From: Dysgonomonas sp. PH5-45
GTDB lineage: Bacteria; Bacteroidota; Bacteroidia; Bacteroidales; Dysgonomonadaceae
Direction: 5' to 3'
DNA: 42,624 bases
NCBI RefSeq assembly: GCF_029893235.1
Contig: NZ_JARXWE010000026.1
Location: 1-42,624 of the forward strand
Shown: piece by piece, positions 22,920 through 32,789 of the stretch
How the letters are laid out: the number at the start of each line of letters is the position of its first letter
How positions within the stretch are numbered: the stretch's first letter is position 1
Program-made: the position numbers and the translations under genes
The notes under the pieces: generated by a model
Told to the model about the DNA's origin: nothing
Seen by the model: the letters and a program-made list of their open reading frames with translations, nothing else
The model's database searches: none

Positions 22920-24248
22920 TTATTGCAGCAACGATATTTTCAAAACCGTGCGGGTTTTGTCCGTCACCCGACACCTGTTGTCTGCTCTATCTCCTACAAT
23001 CCACAGCACCTCATCGTTATTGCCATTACACAGCAGCCATACATTCTCTTTATCGGCCAAGCTGTATTTTTTGTCTGTGAAATAATCGCTCAGCTTTTTT
23101 CTGCCCTTCATCCCGAAAGGGACAAACCAATCGCCTTGCCTCCATCGTCTGACAACAAGAGGAAATTTTAACATATCCCTATCGAGGTAAAGTATAGATG
23201 CGTTTTTTTCCAGAAAAAAGTCTTCGTTATTCTCAATATTTTCTATTTTCAACTGTACAGGGGCATACAACCTCAAATCTGTTTCTGCTAAACAATAACG
23301 GATATCATCCTGTTTATCAATAATTTCTTCAACAATAAGGCTGTTGCGGTCTTTTATCAAACGATGGGTTTCGGAAAAAAACATTTTTCCGGACGAACCT
23401 TGCAAAGAACTCCAAATATTATCAACCGTTGCACTATTGAAGCCTAACGGAAACAACAACTCAAACAGTATGGCTTTAGGCTCTTCCTCTTTCAGCAAAA
23501 GAGGAATGGATATTTTATTCTCCGCAAATATTCTATTTTTTGAATTCTTTATATGTGTTAAATATACACACTCCACTTGTTTCAGATTCGAAGCCATACG
23601 GCTTATTGTTTGCCTTACCGAAGGGTTTATTTCTTCCATAAGCGGAAGGATAGACAAACGGATTTTATTCCGTGTATAAATATCTTCACGGTTAGTGCTG
23701 TCTTCTACAAACCGCAGACCTTTTTGCTCCAGATAGTCCAATACTTCGTGGCGCGACACACAAAGCAGGGGGCGCACAATATACCCGTTTCGGGGAGGTA
23801 TCCCGGTCAGTCCCCGAATACCTGTACCTCTGATCATATTCAACAAAACGGTTTCGACCGAATCGTCCATCTGATGGGCAATAGCTATGCGATGGGCATC
23901 ATACTGTTTTCTGATGTCTTCAAACCAATCGTAACGTAGTTCGCGTGCCGCCATTTCGATAGATATGGATTTACGAGCAGCATATTCTTCCGTATCGAAA
24001 TGTACAGATGCGTACTCAAGACCGTAGTGCGACACCAACTCTTTCACAAAACGCTCATCCCTATCCGATTCTTCACCCCGGAGATGGAAATTGCAATGAG
24101 CCACAATACACCTATATCCTAAACCGCATAATATATCGAGCAAAGCCACCGAATCGGCTCCTCCGCTAACGCCTACAACAATCTTTGCTTCTTTTTCAAA
24201 AAACTCGTTATCGGCTATATATTTTTCTATTCTTTGTATTGTGTTCAT
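22920..24248 (-). CDS. tilS: tRNA(Ile)-lysidine synthase
   Basis: The 442-residue product modifies the CAU anticodon of tRNA-Ile so that it reads AUA. The ATP-binding loop VVGVSGGADS spans about 24-33. CNFHLRGEESDRDE and IAIAHQMDDSVETVLLNMIRGTGIRGLTGI are characteristic TilS signatures. The C-terminal RNA-binding part ends with VVRRWRQGDWFVPFGMKGRKKLSDYFTDKK. It is the last gene of a run mnmA, TRIC channel, tilS with gaps of 40 and 19 bases, so two wobble-base enzymes probably share a transcript. Confidence 0.95.
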   Translation of the reverse strand: MNTIQRIEKYIADNEFFEKEAKIVVGVSGGADSVALLDILCGLGYRCIVAHCNFHLRGEESDRDERFVKELVSHYGLEYASVHFDTEEYAARKSISIEMAARELRYDWFEDIRKQYDAHRIAIAHQMDDSVETVLLNMIRGTGIRGLTGIPPRNGYIVRPLLCVSRHEVLDYLEQKGLRFVEDSTNREDIYTRNKIRLSILPLMEEINPSVRQTISRMASNLKQVECVYLTHIKNSKNRIFAENKISIPLLLKEEEPKAILFELLFPLGFNSATVDNIWSSLQGSSGKMFFSETHRLIKDRNSLIVEEIIDKQDDIRYCLAETDLRLYAPVQLKIENIENNEDFFLEKNASILYLDRDMLKFPLVVRRWRQGDWFVPFGMKGRKKLSDYFTDKKYSLADKENVWLLCNGNNDEVLWIVGDRADNRCRVTDKTRTVLKISLLQ

Positions 24249-24267
24249 TATAGGCTCAATGATTATG

Positions 24268-24918
24268 CTAATCGTCTTTTTCGCCCTTCAGTACAGGCAA
24301 TTTGATTCCGAAGCGGTTTGCCACGAACCGTACCACAAAAACCGTAACGGCCGTTGCTACTTCGTTCACATTCAGGGGTACGTTATACGAACTGAGTATG
24401 CAAAACAATCCGGCGCCAATGATACAAGCCACAGCATAAAGTTCTTGTGTGAAAACAATAGGAATCTCGTTGATAAGTATGTCGCGGATTACTCCCCCCA
24501 TAATACCTGTTATAGTGCCCATAGCTATCACAACCCAAGGATCGAAGCCCATGGCCATTGTTTTTTCGGCACCTACCACAACAAAAAGTCCCAGTCCGAT
24601 GCTATCGAACCAAAAGAATGTATTATTGAGATGTACCAAATATTTTTTGAAGTAAATAACAATACCCATCGCCAATATTGTGGCAAAAAGATATACGATA
24701 GATTGCATCCAGAAAGGGGTTACCCCGATAAGCAAATCGCGCACGGTTCCGCCCCCGATAGCAGTAACAAACCCAACTACCAACGCCCCAAACCAATCTA
24801 TTTTTTTTGCCGAAGCCAACCGTATACCACTAATAGCAAAAGCAAAAGTACCAATAAACTCAATAATATCTACAAGCTTTATTTCAGTCCAAAAGCCCAG
24901 AAAATTTGAATAATCCAT
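24268..24918 (-). CDS. TRIC-type (UPF0126, YicG/YadS-like) cation channel protein
   Basis: The 216-residue inner-membrane protein has about seven hydrophobic segments and two copies of a glycine-rich motif: FVTAIGGGTVRDLLIG and TITGIMGGVIRDILINE. This duplicated pattern is the bacterial trimeric intracellular cation channel family, of which some members conduct K+. The gene lies between mnmA and tilS on the same strand; a functional link to tRNA modification is not evident. Confidence 0.9.
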   Translation of the reverse strand: MDYSNFLGFWTEIKLVDIIEFIGTFAFAISGIRLASAKKIDWFGALVVGFVTAIGGGTVRDLLIGVTPFWMQSIVYLFATILAMGIVIYFKKYLVHLNNTFFWFDSIGLGLFVVVGAEKTMAMGFDPWVVIAMGTITGIMGGVIRDILINEIPIVFTQELYAVACIIGAGLFCILSSYNVPLNVNEVATAVTVFVVRFVANRFGIKLPVLKGEKDD

Positions 24919-24958
24919 CTAATAAAAAAACAATATTTTAAAGTAATTCTCTTTTTTC

Positions 24959-26038
24959 TTATCCTTCCGTATCATCTACAATCATGCCACTACCCAAACA
25001 CAACTTCGACTCGCTGTCATAAACAACACCAAACTGCCCGGCGGCAATACCTTGTATTTTTTCTTCCGACTGTATACGATATATATCTCCTATTTTTTCG
25101 ATGGTTCCCCGTGTAAATTCGGGTGTATGGCGAATCTTGAATGTTATGTCCTTTTTATCTTCAAAGTCGCCCCAGATATCCTCCGTTATAAAAGAAAAAC
25201 CGCTCATGTTCACCGTTTTTCCATACTGTGTTTCGGGGTCGTATCCGTTCGAAACATATATAATGTTGCGTTTTATGTCTTTTTTAATCACAAACCAAGG
25301 CCCTCCGCTCAAGCCTAAACCTTTGCGCTGACCTATGGTATGAAACCAATAACCTTTATGCTTGCCAACCACCTGTCCGGTTTCCAATTCAATAATCTTT
25401 CCGGGGCGTTCGCCCAAGTAACGACCTATAAAATCGTTATAGTTTATCTTACCCAAAAAGCAAATTCCTTGACTGTCTTTCCGCGAAGCCGAGGGCAAAC
25501 CCTGTTGGGCAGCTATGGCACGGACTTCCGACTTCAGCAAGTCGCCTATCGGAAACATAAGCTTCGATACCTGCCTGTTGTTTATCTGCGCAAGAAAATC
25601 GGTTTGATCTTTCACTAAATCTTTAGCCGTCGAAAGCCATATTTTTCCGTCCCGCTCGGTTGTTGTTGCATAATGTCCTGTTGCAATCTTGTCGAACTCA
25701 TGCCCCCATTTTTCTTCAAAGAATCCGAACTTAATCATTTTATTGCACATTATATCGGGATTAGGCGTGAGCCCACGCTTCACAGCATCGATGGTATATT
25801 TCACCACATTATCCCAATATTCTTCGTGCAGGGATACAACCTCCATCCGGCATCCATATTTACGTGCTATGTAGGTTGTTATTTCAATATCTTCTTCGGC
25901 GGGGCAGTCTATGTAGCCGTCTTTATCTTCCATTCCTATACGGATATAAAAGATAGTGGGGTCGTACCCCTGTTCCTTCAGCCGGTGTACTACTACCGAA
26001 CTGTCGACCCCTCCCGAAACTAATGCTGCTATTTTCAT
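24959..26038 (-). CDS. mnmA: tRNA-specific 2-thiouridylase
   Basis: The 359-residue product thiolates U34 of tRNAs for Lys, Glu and Gln. The PP-loop SGGVDSSV is at 8-15. The first catalytic cysteine is in [15 protein letters not shown] (Cys98) and the second in DSQGICFLG (Cys193). [21 protein letters not shown] marks the central domain and [10 protein letters not shown] the C-terminal barrel. All expected residues are present and length is normal. It heads the mnmA-TRIC-tilS run. Confidence 0.95.
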   Translation of the reverse strand: MKIAALVSGGVDSSVVVHRLKEQGYDPTIFYIRIGMEDKDGYIDCPAEEDIEITTYIARKYGCRMEVVSLHEEYWDNVVKYTIDAVKRGLTPNPDIMCNKMIKFGFFEEKWGHEFDKIATGHYATTTERDGKIWLSTAKDLVKDQTDFLAQINNRQVSKLMFPIGDLLKSEVRAIAAQQGLPSASRKDSQGICFLGKINYNDFIGRYLGERPGKIIELETGQVVGKHKGYWFHTIGQRKGLGLSGGPWFVIKKDIKRNIIYVSNGYDPETQYGKTVNMSGFSFITEDIWGDFEDKKDITFKIRHTPEFTRGTIEKIGDIYRIQSEEKIQGIAAGQFGVVYDSESKLCLGSGMIVDDTEG

Positions 26039-26131
26039 TTACCTAAAAATTGATTGCGGCTGCCTTTTACCATCTTGTTTGCCAGTAAAAAACAAGAGCG
26101 TATATCTAAAAAATATGTACGAAAAAAATTA

Positions 26132-26638
26132 TTACCAAATCTTGGTATTTGGGAACATTTTTATCGTTCCCATGCCAAAGCAAAAACCAGCTCGTACAAA
26201 AAACTGATTATTACCGTTCGTCACATCAAAGTCGTACCCTGCTTTCAAAAACAAAAACTTATAGTCAAAATATATATTGGGGGTAATAACTATTCCGTTT
26301 TTTCGCCCGTGACGGAAATCGAAATTATACCCTCCGTCAACACCAAGCAATAGTGTATAAGGCGTTGAGTTGAATAATTTTTCGCTAAAAAAAGTGTTCA
26401 ACTGTATCGGTTTCACATTCAATCCGCTTATCTTAGCACCTCCCGATGTTGTAAAATCCAAACCGCTTGATATAAACGAATTCAACTTATTTTTAGGATG
26501 AAAAGTAGGATAAGAAAACGATGCGAAAAACTGCCCGTCGCTTTTCTGGGTATATTGCCCCCCAAGGCCAAAAAATTGCGCGCTACACAACATAGGCAAC
26601 AATGTAAACAACAGCAGTATAGGTAATTTTTTCATCAT
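26132..26638 (-). CDS. Secreted, barrel-like outer membrane protein of unknown function
   Basis: The 168-residue product has a signal peptide (MMKKLPILLLFTLLPMLCSAQ). Alternating, Gly- and aromatic-rich strands follow (QFFASFSYPTF, YTLLLGVDGGYNFDF, GIVITPNIYFDYKFLFLKAGYDFDV). This suggests a small outer membrane beta barrel. The C-terminus (TIKMFPNTKIW) ends in an aromatic residue. I do not recognise a named family. Two adjacent ATGs make the exact start uncertain by one codon. A TACTTTTG box at 26666-26673 is a likely promoter. Confidence 0.7.
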   Translation of the reverse strand: MMKKLPILLLFTLLPMLCSAQFFGLGGQYTQKSDGQFFASFSYPTFHPKNKLNSFISSGLDFTTSGGAKISGLNVKPIQLNTFFSEKLFNSTPYTLLLGVDGGYNFDFRHGRKNGIVITPNIYFDYKFLFLKAGYDFDVTNGNNQFFVRAGFCFGMGTIKMFPNTKIW

Positions 26639-26709
26639 GGGGCGGTATTATTAAACTTTTCGCTACAAAAGTAATGCTTTCTTTCTAAAACTCGGATTTA
26701 TTTTTTCAG

Positions 26710-27084
26710 TTATGCCTGTTCAATTTGCTTTCCGAAAGGAAGAAAAGCAAGCTTCATGAACTTGAAGTGTTGTAAACCGAAAGGAATACATACAATAGTC
26801 AGGCAGAATAAAACGCCCAAAGCCAAGTGTGTAAGGGCAATCCAAAACCCGCCTATAAAAATCCAGATGATATTCATCGCCAAATTCAAACACCCCGACG
26901 ATTCTTCGACGGTAGACACCCTGCTGCCAAAAGGCCACAGAGCCAGTACTCCCAACTTTATAGACTGCAAGCCGAAAGGTATGCCCACAATGGTTACCAT
27001 CAACCCCACACTCGCAAAAAAATATTCGAGAGCGATGAGCCATCCGCCAAACACCAGCCAAATTATGTTACCTATCGTTTTCAT
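26710..27084 (-). CDS. yccF: YccF-domain inner membrane protein
   Basis: The 124-residue product has a two-fold repeated pattern, NIIWLVFGGWLIALEYFFA...GIPFGLQSIKL and NIIWIFIGGFWIALTHLAL...CIPFGLQHFKF, which is the YccF domain duplicated in one protein. It has four membrane segments and no known biochemical role. I use the ATG at 27084 because homologs begin MKTIGNIIW; the upstream residues look non-native. It is divergent from the GNAT gene. Confidence 0.9.
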   Translation of the reverse strand: MKTIGNIIWLVFGGWLIALEYFFASVGLMVTIVGIPFGLQSIKLGVLALWPFGSRVSTVEESSGCLNLAMNIIWIFIGGFWIALTHLALGVLFCLTIVCIPFGLQHFKFMKLAFLPFGKQIEQA

Positions 27085-27144
27085 CTTGTTTTTCTTAGGG
27101 GCTTCAAAATTAATAAAAATCAAACACTCTGACGCATATTATTG

Positions 27145-27175
27145 TTTGTAAATAGTTGTAATTTTAATATCTTCG
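27145..27175 (+). promoter_or_regulatory. Promoter TTTG-N19-TATCTTCG for the GNAT gene
   Basis: TTTG (27145-27148) and TATCTTCG (27168-27175; one mismatch to TAnnTTTG) are 19 bases apart. The start codon follows only 10 bases later, so the leader would be very short. Confidence 0.65.
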
Positions 27176-27185
27176 CCTCCTGCCT

Positions 27186-27626
27186 ATGGTACTGAAAACA
27201 ATAGAATACAACAGCCCTGAATATAAGCAAATGGTGAGCCTGCGTCAAAAGATACTGCGTACACCGTTGGGGTTACGTTTTTCGGAAGAAGATCTTATGA
27301 AAGACAAAGGAGATATTCTTTGCGCTTGCTTCGACCATGCGGGGACGATAACGGGTTGCTGCATCCTTACACCTATCAACAGCGAAACCGCCCGGCTCCG
27401 TCAAATGGCAATAGACAGCAACCTGCAAAACGCGGGCGTAGGCTCAAAACTTCTTGCTTTTGCCGAAGATACCGCTTCGAGAAAAGGTTTCCACACGATC
27501 ACACTTCATGCGCGAATGACCGCCGTCAATTTTTACAGGAAAAACGGATACTCTGCATATGGAGAGGTTTTCACCGAAGTGGGTATTTCCCATATCGGGA
27601 TGCGGAAGGATATCATTCAAATTTAA
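27186..27626 (+). CDS. GNAT-family N-acetyltransferase
   Basis: The 146-residue product shows the GNAT core: GCCILTPINSETARLRQMAIDSNLQNAGVGSKLLAFAEDTASRKGFHTITLHARMTAVNFYRKNGY. The acetyl-CoA loop is represented by QNAGVGSKL. The substrate cannot be told from the sequence. The gene converges on the permease gene and their 3' ends overlap by 14 bases, so no terminator separates them. Confidence 0.88.
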   Translation: MVLKTIEYNSPEYKQMVSLRQKILRTPLGLRFSEEDLMKDKGDILCACFDHAGTITGCCILTPINSETARLRQMAIDSNLQNAGVGSKLLAFAEDTASRKGFHTITLHARMTAVNFYRKNGYSAYGEVFTEVGISHIGMRKDIIQI

Positions 27627-28857
27627 TTGACTTGGCAGGCGATATACGGGCTATCAGGTACGAAGGGCCTACCATCATCAGCATAGAAACAAGCAATGTA
27701 CCGATATTTATGAGCAGTATATAAACGATATTCATATCTATCGGCACAACCGACACATAATAGGTAGAAGGGTCTAACTTAATGATGCCAAAGTATTTCT
27801 GCACAAAACAAATAGCCAACGCCACCACGTTGCCCCAGAGCAAACCTTTCAGTATGAGGAAAGACGACACATAAAGAAAAGTTTTACGGATAACAAAGTT
27901 TTTCGCACCCAACGCTTTCAGTATCCCTATCATATTGGTACGCTCCAATATCAGAATAAGTAAACCCGAAATCATGGTGAACCCCGATACCGCCAGCATC
28001 AGTATCATCATTATCCATACGTTCATATCCAAAAGGTTGAGCCACTCGAAAATAATGGGGTTTATATCTTTTATCGACATCGCTTTGAAGCTGTTACCTT
28101 CCCTATCGCGATAGGTAGCCATATCGAAAAACATATTCCGTGCCGTATCGTCCAAGCGGTCGTAATCGTCCACCAGAACCTCTATTCCGCTTGCTTGGTC
28201 TTTTTCCCAACCGTTCAATTTACGGATTACCTCGATATCGGTAACCATAAATATCTTATCGTAGTTCTCAAAATTGGTATTGTATATGCCCGTTATGGTG
28301 AACTTACGGGGCTTGGGTTGCTCCTGAATAAAATAGGTTATAAAACTGTCGCCCATTTTCAGGTTAAGCTTGTCGGCTATATATTTCGATATTATGACCT
28401 GATTCACACCATCGCTTTTGGTGGGGTCTAGAACATTGCCCTCAACCATGTTTTGTTCAAAAAAAGTCCAGTCAAAATCAGCGCCTATCCCCTTCAGAAC
28501 AACTCCCATAAAGTCGGTATTTGTTTTTATTATACCCGGTTTGGTGCTAAAAACTTCAACATGACGGATATTTTCTTTTGCTTTCAACTCTTTGAGCAAA
28601 GAATCGGATACACATATCGGGTGGCTTTCGTACGACGAGTTGGTATCGAAATTCGTTATCTGTATGTGCGAGCCAAAACCTACAACTTTTTCGCGAACCT
28701 GTTTTTTGAACCCCACAATTATGCAAACCGAAAGAATCATAGCCGCCAGCCCCAAAGCTATCCCCGCTATGGCAATCTTAATGGCCGGGCGGGATGCCTT
28801 GTTCTTGTAATTCCCACCGAAATAAATTTTCCGAGCAATAAACAGTTCTAAGTTCAA
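27613..28857 (-). CDS. LolE/FtsX-type ABC transporter permease
   Basis: The 414-residue inner membrane protein has one hydrophobic segment near 26-50, a large periplasmic domain (about 55-265) and three C-terminal membrane segments (from about 275), the usual MacB/LolCE/FtsX plan. Bacteroidetes proteins of this type are usually annotated as lipoprotein-releasing permeases, but no ATPase gene is adjacent, so the assignment is by family only. The frame opens with TTG at 28857; homologs begin at about MNLE.FIA, so this TTG may be the true start. A TACCTTTG box at 28886-28893 is a possible promoter. Confidence 0.85.
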   Translation of the reverse strand: MNLELFIARKIYFGGNYKNKASRPAIKIAIAGIALGLAAMILSVCIIVGFKKQVREKVVGFGSHIQITNFDTNSSYESHPICVSDSLLKELKAKENIRHVEVFSTKPGIIKTNTDFMGVVLKGIGADFDWTFFEQNMVEGNVLDPTKSDGVNQVIISKYIADKLNLKMGDSFITYFIQEQPKPRKFTITGIYNTNFENYDKIFMVTDIEVIRKLNGWEKDQASGIEVLVDDYDRLDDTARNMFFDMATYRDREGNSFKAMSIKDINPIIFEWLNLLDMNVWIMMILMLAVSGFTMISGLLILILERTNMIGILKALGAKNFVIRKTFLYVSSFLILKGLLWGNVVALAICFVQKYFGIIKLDPSTYYVSVVPIDMNIVYILLINIGTLLVSMLMMVGPSYLIARISPAKSIKFE

Positions 28858-28979
28858 AACATTTTTGTTTTAGCAATATTAGTGGCAAAGGTATATAAAA
28901 TAGGGTATTGATATAATCTTTTACAAAAAAATACGTTAATAAGGTAATTACCGAATCTGTATAAACCAAAAGAATAACA

Positions 28980-28987
28980 TATCTTTG
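28980..28987 (+). promoter_or_regulatory. TATCTTTG box upstream of porQ
   Basis: A perfect TAnnTTTG element 55 bases before the chosen porQ start. The upstream half is poor (CTG near 28957), so strength is uncertain. Confidence 0.5.
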
Positions 28988-29042
28988 TTTTTGGTTTTAT
29001 TTAACAGATAAAGACAAAAAAACAGAGATCATCTTGTTATTC

Positions 29043-30062
29043 ATGAAGAAAACCCTGACATATACTGTATTATGCACCCTATGCTTTATCGGATTAATGA
29101 GTGTATCGCCGGAAGCAAAAGCCCAAGAGGGTGAAAAAATATTCCGTTTCCTTAACCTGCCCTCGTCTACTCGTGTTAACGCAATGGGGGGAAACAACGT
29201 TTCGCTGGTCGAAAACGACCTTTCGCTCGTATTTCACAACCCCGCCTTGCTGGGCTATGAGATGAATATGAATGTCAATGTCAATTATATGTCGTACATT
29301 GACGATATTGCCGTAGGGAGCGCAATTTTCGGAAAGAAACTGGACGAAATAAGTTCCTTTTCGGTAGGTGCAAACTATTTCGATTATGGCAAATACGACC
29401 GTGCTTCCGACCTTGGCGAGCGTGATGGTACTTTCGGGGCAAAAGATATCGCCCTGAACGGCTCGTACGCACGCGATTTGACATCCAAACTGCGTGGAGG
29501 GGTTACCCTTAAATTTATTTACTCGGCCTACGAAGATTTCTCGTCCACAGCCGTTGGCTTTGATGTTGGGCTGAGTTATTACGACAAACCCAGTGAGTTT
29601 TCGTGGGGGGTAGCAATAAAAAACATAGGGGCGCAAATATCGTCGTACAACGACGAGCGCGAAAGCATGCCATGGGACGTTCAGATAGGCATCAGCAAAA
29701 AACTAAGCCATGCACCGGTACGCCTCTCACTTACAGGAATGTACCTCACACAATGGAAATTTGAACATATAAACGCAGCCAATGGCATTGAAGACAAAGA
29801 CGATAATTTCTTCAAGACTTTGTTTAAGCATATGGTTATCGGGGTCGATATCATCCCTAACGACAACTTTTGGATTGGCGTGGGATATAATCCCAAAATG
29901 GCATCCGATATGAAAATAAAAGATGGTAATAAATGGGGCGGATGGAGTGCCGGAGCCGGAATACGTGTAAAGAAATTCAATGTAGGTTTTTCAATGGCGC
30001 AATACCACCTAAAAGCCATGTCATACCACTTTAGCGTAGGTATGGATATCTCAAAATATTAG
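29043..30062 (+). CDS. porQ: Type IX secretion system protein PorQ
   Basis: The 339-residue product has a signal peptide (MKKTLTYTVLCTLCFIGLMSVSPEAKAQ). A barrel-like body follows with FLNLPSSTRVNAMGGNNVSLVENDLSLVFHNPALLG, the typical PorQ N-terminal signature shared with the PorV/FadL-like group, ending in YHFSVGMDISKY. PorQ is an outer membrane component linked to the type IX system that exports and attaches surface proteins. The frame opens at a TTG three codons earlier; I use the ATG at 29043. porQ upstream of cmk and ispH is, as I recall, a conserved arrangement in Bacteroidales. Confidence 0.92.
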   Translation: MKKTLTYTVLCTLCFIGLMSVSPEAKAQEGEKIFRFLNLPSSTRVNAMGGNNVSLVENDLSLVFHNPALLGYEMNMNVNVNYMSYIDDIAVGSAIFGKKLDEISSFSVGANYFDYGKYDRASDLGERDGTFGAKDIALNGSYARDLTSKLRGGVTLKFIYSAYEDFSSTAVGFDVGLSYYDKPSEFSWGVAIKNIGAQISSYNDERESMPWDVQIGISKKLSHAPVRLSLTGMYLTQWKFEHINAANGIEDKDDNFFKTLFKHMVIGVDIIPNDNFWIGVGYNPKMASDMKIKDGNKWGGWSAGAGIRVKKFNVGFSMAQYHLKAMSYHFSVGMDISKY

Positions 30063-30134
30063 ATAAAATTTAACTCAACGCACAAGAACATTCTTCTTAC
30101 ACTTGTTGTTCTTACCAAATATTGAATCACATTC

Positions 30135-30833
30135 ATGAAAAAAATAACGATAGCCATCGACGGTTTCTCATCGTGCGGAAAAAGTACAATGGCAAAAGAC
30201 CTTGCCAAAGCCGTAGGCTATATTTACATAGACAGCGGGGCTATGTATCGGGCTGTAACCCTCTATTGTTTGCAAAACAATCTGTTTGACGAAAACAATA
30301 AACTCGACACTAAACGGCTGGATGAAGCAATCGACGGCTTGGAAATCAGTTTCAAACTCAACAGCGCAGGCCTCCCCGACACTTATCTAAACGGAGTGAA
30401 TGTAGAAACAGAAATCAGAAAGATGGCTGTTTCGGCCAAAGTCAGCACAGTCAGCGCGGTCAGTTCCGTGCGCAGGGCAATGGTACACCAGCAGCAACAG
30501 ATGGGCAAAACCAAAGGCATTGTTATGGACGGAAGAGACGTAGGAACGGTGGTCTTTCCAAATGCCGAATTGAAAATATTTGTCACCGCCTCGCCTCAAA
30601 TCAGAGCCCAACGACGATTGGACGAGTTGCGTAGCAAAGGCGATACCGGCACTACACTAAAAGAAGTGCTCGAAAACCTGAAAGATCGCGACCATAAAGA
30701 CCAAACCCGTGCCGAAGGTCCTCTTCTGAAAGCAGCCGATGCTCTTGAATTAGATAACTCAGACTTGACCGTTGAACAGCAAATGCAATGGTTGTTGGAT
30801 AAGTTTAACGAAGTAACCGGAAATGAGAAATAA
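30135..30833 (+). CDS. cmk: Cytidylate kinase
   Basis: The 232-residue product phosphorylates CMP and dCMP. The P-loop GFSSCGKST is at 10-18, [14 protein letters not shown] follows, [21 protein letters not shown] carries the CMP-binding aspartate region, and the lid contains [11 protein letters not shown] and RDHKDQTR. The last 11 bases overlap the ispH start in another frame, so translation of the two is probably coupled. Confidence 0.95.
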   Translation: MKKITIAIDGFSSCGKSTMAKDLAKAVGYIYIDSGAMYRAVTLYCLQNNLFDENNKLDTKRLDEAIDGLEISFKLNSAGLPDTYLNGVNVETEIRKMAVSAKVSTVSAVSSVRRAMVHQQQQMGKTKGIVMDGRDVGTVVFPNAELKIFVTASPQIRAQRRLDELRSKGDTGTTLKEVLENLKDRDHKDQTRAEGPLLKAADALELDNSDLTVEQQMQWLLDKFNEVTGNEK

Positions 30834-31698
30834 AATTGAGATAGACGAAAAATCGGGATTTTGCTTTGGCGTAGTCAATGCCATAGAAAAAGCCGAAGAA
30901 GAACTCAAGAAAGGAGGAATACTCTATTGCTTGGGCGACATAGTTCACAATAGTCTTGAAGTAGAACGCCTTGCCAAACTTGGTTTACGCACCATCAATC
31001 ACGAGGAATTCGCAAAACTAAAAAACGTAAAAGTACTGCTCCGGGCGCATGGCGAACCCCCCTCAACCTATCGCATTGCGAAAGAAAATAATATAGAAAT
31101 CATAGATGCTTCGTGCCCTGTGGTGTTACGTCTGCAAAAAAAGATACATAACAGATACAACAAAGAGATAGAGAAGCAAACACAGATAGTCATTTACGGA
31201 AAAAACGGACATGCCGAAGTAAATGGATTGATAGGGCAAACCAACTCGAATGCTATTGTTATCGAAAAAAAGGAAGACCTCGACCTTCTCGACTATAATA
31301 AAAACATCTGCTTGTTTTCGCAAACAACAAAATCGCTCGAAGGGTTCAGGGAGATAATAGAGCTAATAAAAAAACGGATCTCGGATGACGCCACGTTTGA
31401 GTATCACGATACTATTTGCCGGCAGGTGTCGAACCGGATACCCAACATCAAAGAGTTTGCCCAGAAACACGACCTTATATTCTTTGTTGCCGGTAAAAAA
31501 AGCTCGAACGGAAAGGTGCTTTTTGCCGAGTGTAAAAAATATAACAGTAATTCATTTTTTGTATCCTCACCCTCCGAGGTAGATGTTTCGGTTATCAAAG
31601 AAAACATGTCGATAGGCATCTGTGGGGCAACCTCCACCCCCCGTTGGCAAATGGAAGAAATTGAAAAACTGATTGCCGACCTCAACAAAAAAAGCTAA
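30823..31698 (+). CDS. ispH: 4-hydroxy-3-methylbut-2-enyl diphosphate reductase
   Basis: The 291-residue product performs the last step of the MEP isoprenoid pathway, making IPP and DMAPP with a [4Fe-4S] cluster. Cluster cysteines are in SGFCFGV (Cys14), [11 protein letters not shown] and the C-terminal [20 protein letters not shown] supplies a substrate histidine. The family TxxRQ motif appears as TICRQVSNR. It overlaps cmk and is followed 32 bases later by pfkA. Confidence 0.93.
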   Translation: MRNKIEIDEKSGFCFGVVNAIEKAEEELKKGGILYCLGDIVHNSLEVERLAKLGLRTINHEEFAKLKNVKVLLRAHGEPPSTYRIAKENNIEIIDASCPVVLRLQKKIHNRYNKEIEKQTQIVIYGKNGHAEVNGLIGQTNSNAIVIEKKEDLDLLDYNKNICLFSQTTKSLEGFREIIELIKKRISDDATFEYHDTICRQVSNRIPNIKEFAQKHDLIFFVAGKKSSNGKVLFAECKKYNSNSFFVSSPSEVDVSVIKENMSIGICGATSTPRWQMEEIEKLIADLNKKS

Positions 31699-31730
31699 AC
31701 AACTGTTTAAGCTATAAAAGCATAAAGACA

Positions 31731-32708
31731 ATGAAAATAAAATGTATCGGTATCCTGACATCCGGCGGCGATGCTCCGGGCATGAATGCCGCAATACGCG
31801 CCGTAACCCGTGCCGCAATATATAGTGGCATAGAGGTTAAAGGCATAACGCGTGGATATAAAGGTTTAGTTTTTGATGAAGTTGTTCCTTTTTCAAGCAG
31901 TAGCGTCAGCAATATTATACAACAAGGAGGAACAATATTAAAAACAGCCCGTTGCAATGAATTCACAACCGCCGAAGGACGTCAACAGGCTTTCGAAACC
32001 CTACAAAAACACGCTATTGACGCCCTTGTTGTTATCGGTGGAGACGGTTCGCTGACAGGCGCAAAGGCATTTGCACAGGAATTTAACTTCCCGATAGTGG
32101 GCCTGCCCGGAACAATAGACAGCGACCTGCAAGGCACTGACACTACCATAGGCTACGATACGGCACTGAACACAATCATGGAAGCTGTCGATAAGATACG
32201 CGATACGGCCAGCTCGCACGAACGGCTGTTCTTTATAGAAGTAATGGGTAGGGAATGTGGTTTTCTCGCCCTGAATGGGGCAATAGCAACAGGAGCCGAA
32301 GCGGCCATCGTTCCCGAAGTATCCCTCCGGAAAGACCAGTTGGAAGAATTAATTTCTCATGGTTTCCGCAAAAGTAAGAATAGTAGCTTGGTTATTGTTA
32401 CCGAAGGTAATATCACGGGGGGAGCAATGGCTTTGGCCGAACGTGTGAAAAATGAATACCCCCAATACGATGTCCGTGTGTCTATACTGGGGCATGTGCA
32501 GCGCGGAGGCTCGCCCACAGCAAGCGATCGCATCCTTGCCAGCCGCATGGGTGCTGCCGCAATAGATGCCTTGAACGACGGTCAACGCAATGTAATGATA
32601 GGCATTCAGAACGACGAAATTGTTTACGTACCCTTCTCAAAAGCCATCAAAAAGAACAAACCTCTGAACGAGGATTTAATGAACACCCTGAAAATACTCT
32701 CTATTTAA
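31731..32708 (+). CDS. pfkA: ATP-dependent 6-phosphofructokinase
   Basis: The 325-residue product phosphorylates fructose 6-phosphate in glycolysis. [18 protein letters not shown] opens the protein; [14 protein letters not shown] and [23 protein letters not shown] carry the catalytic TIDSD motif; [11 protein letters not shown] and [15 protein letters not shown] are the substrate motifs. Gly in the GGDGS segment points to ATP rather than PPi use. It is the last gene of the porQ-cmk-ispH-pfkA run, followed by a two-way terminator. Confidence 0.95.
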   Translation: MKIKCIGILTSGGDAPGMNAAIRAVTRAAIYSGIEVKGITRGYKGLVFDEVVPFSSSSVSNIIQQGGTILKTARCNEFTTAEGRQQAFETLQKHAIDALVVIGGDGSLTGAKAFAQEFNFPIVGLPGTIDSDLQGTDTTIGYDTALNTIMEAVDKIRDTASSHERLFFIEVMGRECGFLALNGAIATGAEAAIVPEVSLRKDQLEELISHGFRKSKNSSLVIVTEGNITGGAMALAERVKNEYPQYDVRVSILGHVQRGGSPTASDRILASRMGAAAIDALNDGQRNVMIGIQNDEIVYVPFSKAIKKNKPLNEDLMNTLKILSI

Positions 32709-32722
32709 ACCGAAAGATATGA

Positions 32723-32757
32723 TAAAGGGCATCACTCTACTGAAGCGATACCCTTTA
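32723..32757. terminator. Bidirectional terminator between pfkA and glmM
   Basis: TAAAGGG (32723-32729) pairs with CCCTTTA (32751-32757), with further inner pairing of ATC / GAT. On the plus strand AATATTTTTT follows. It sits between two convergent genes. Confidence 0.65.
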
Positions 32758-32789
32758 ATATTTTTTCTTGACAAGAAAGAGAAGATTCG

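Noticed and set aside
29034-29042. TTG start for porQ three codons upstream
   Set aside because: The ATG at 29043 begins a normal lysine-rich signal peptide; the three extra residues add nothing.
30084-30113. AAGAACA / TGTTCTT as a terminator after porQ
   Set aside because: Only seven weak pairs with a 16-base loop and no U-tract.
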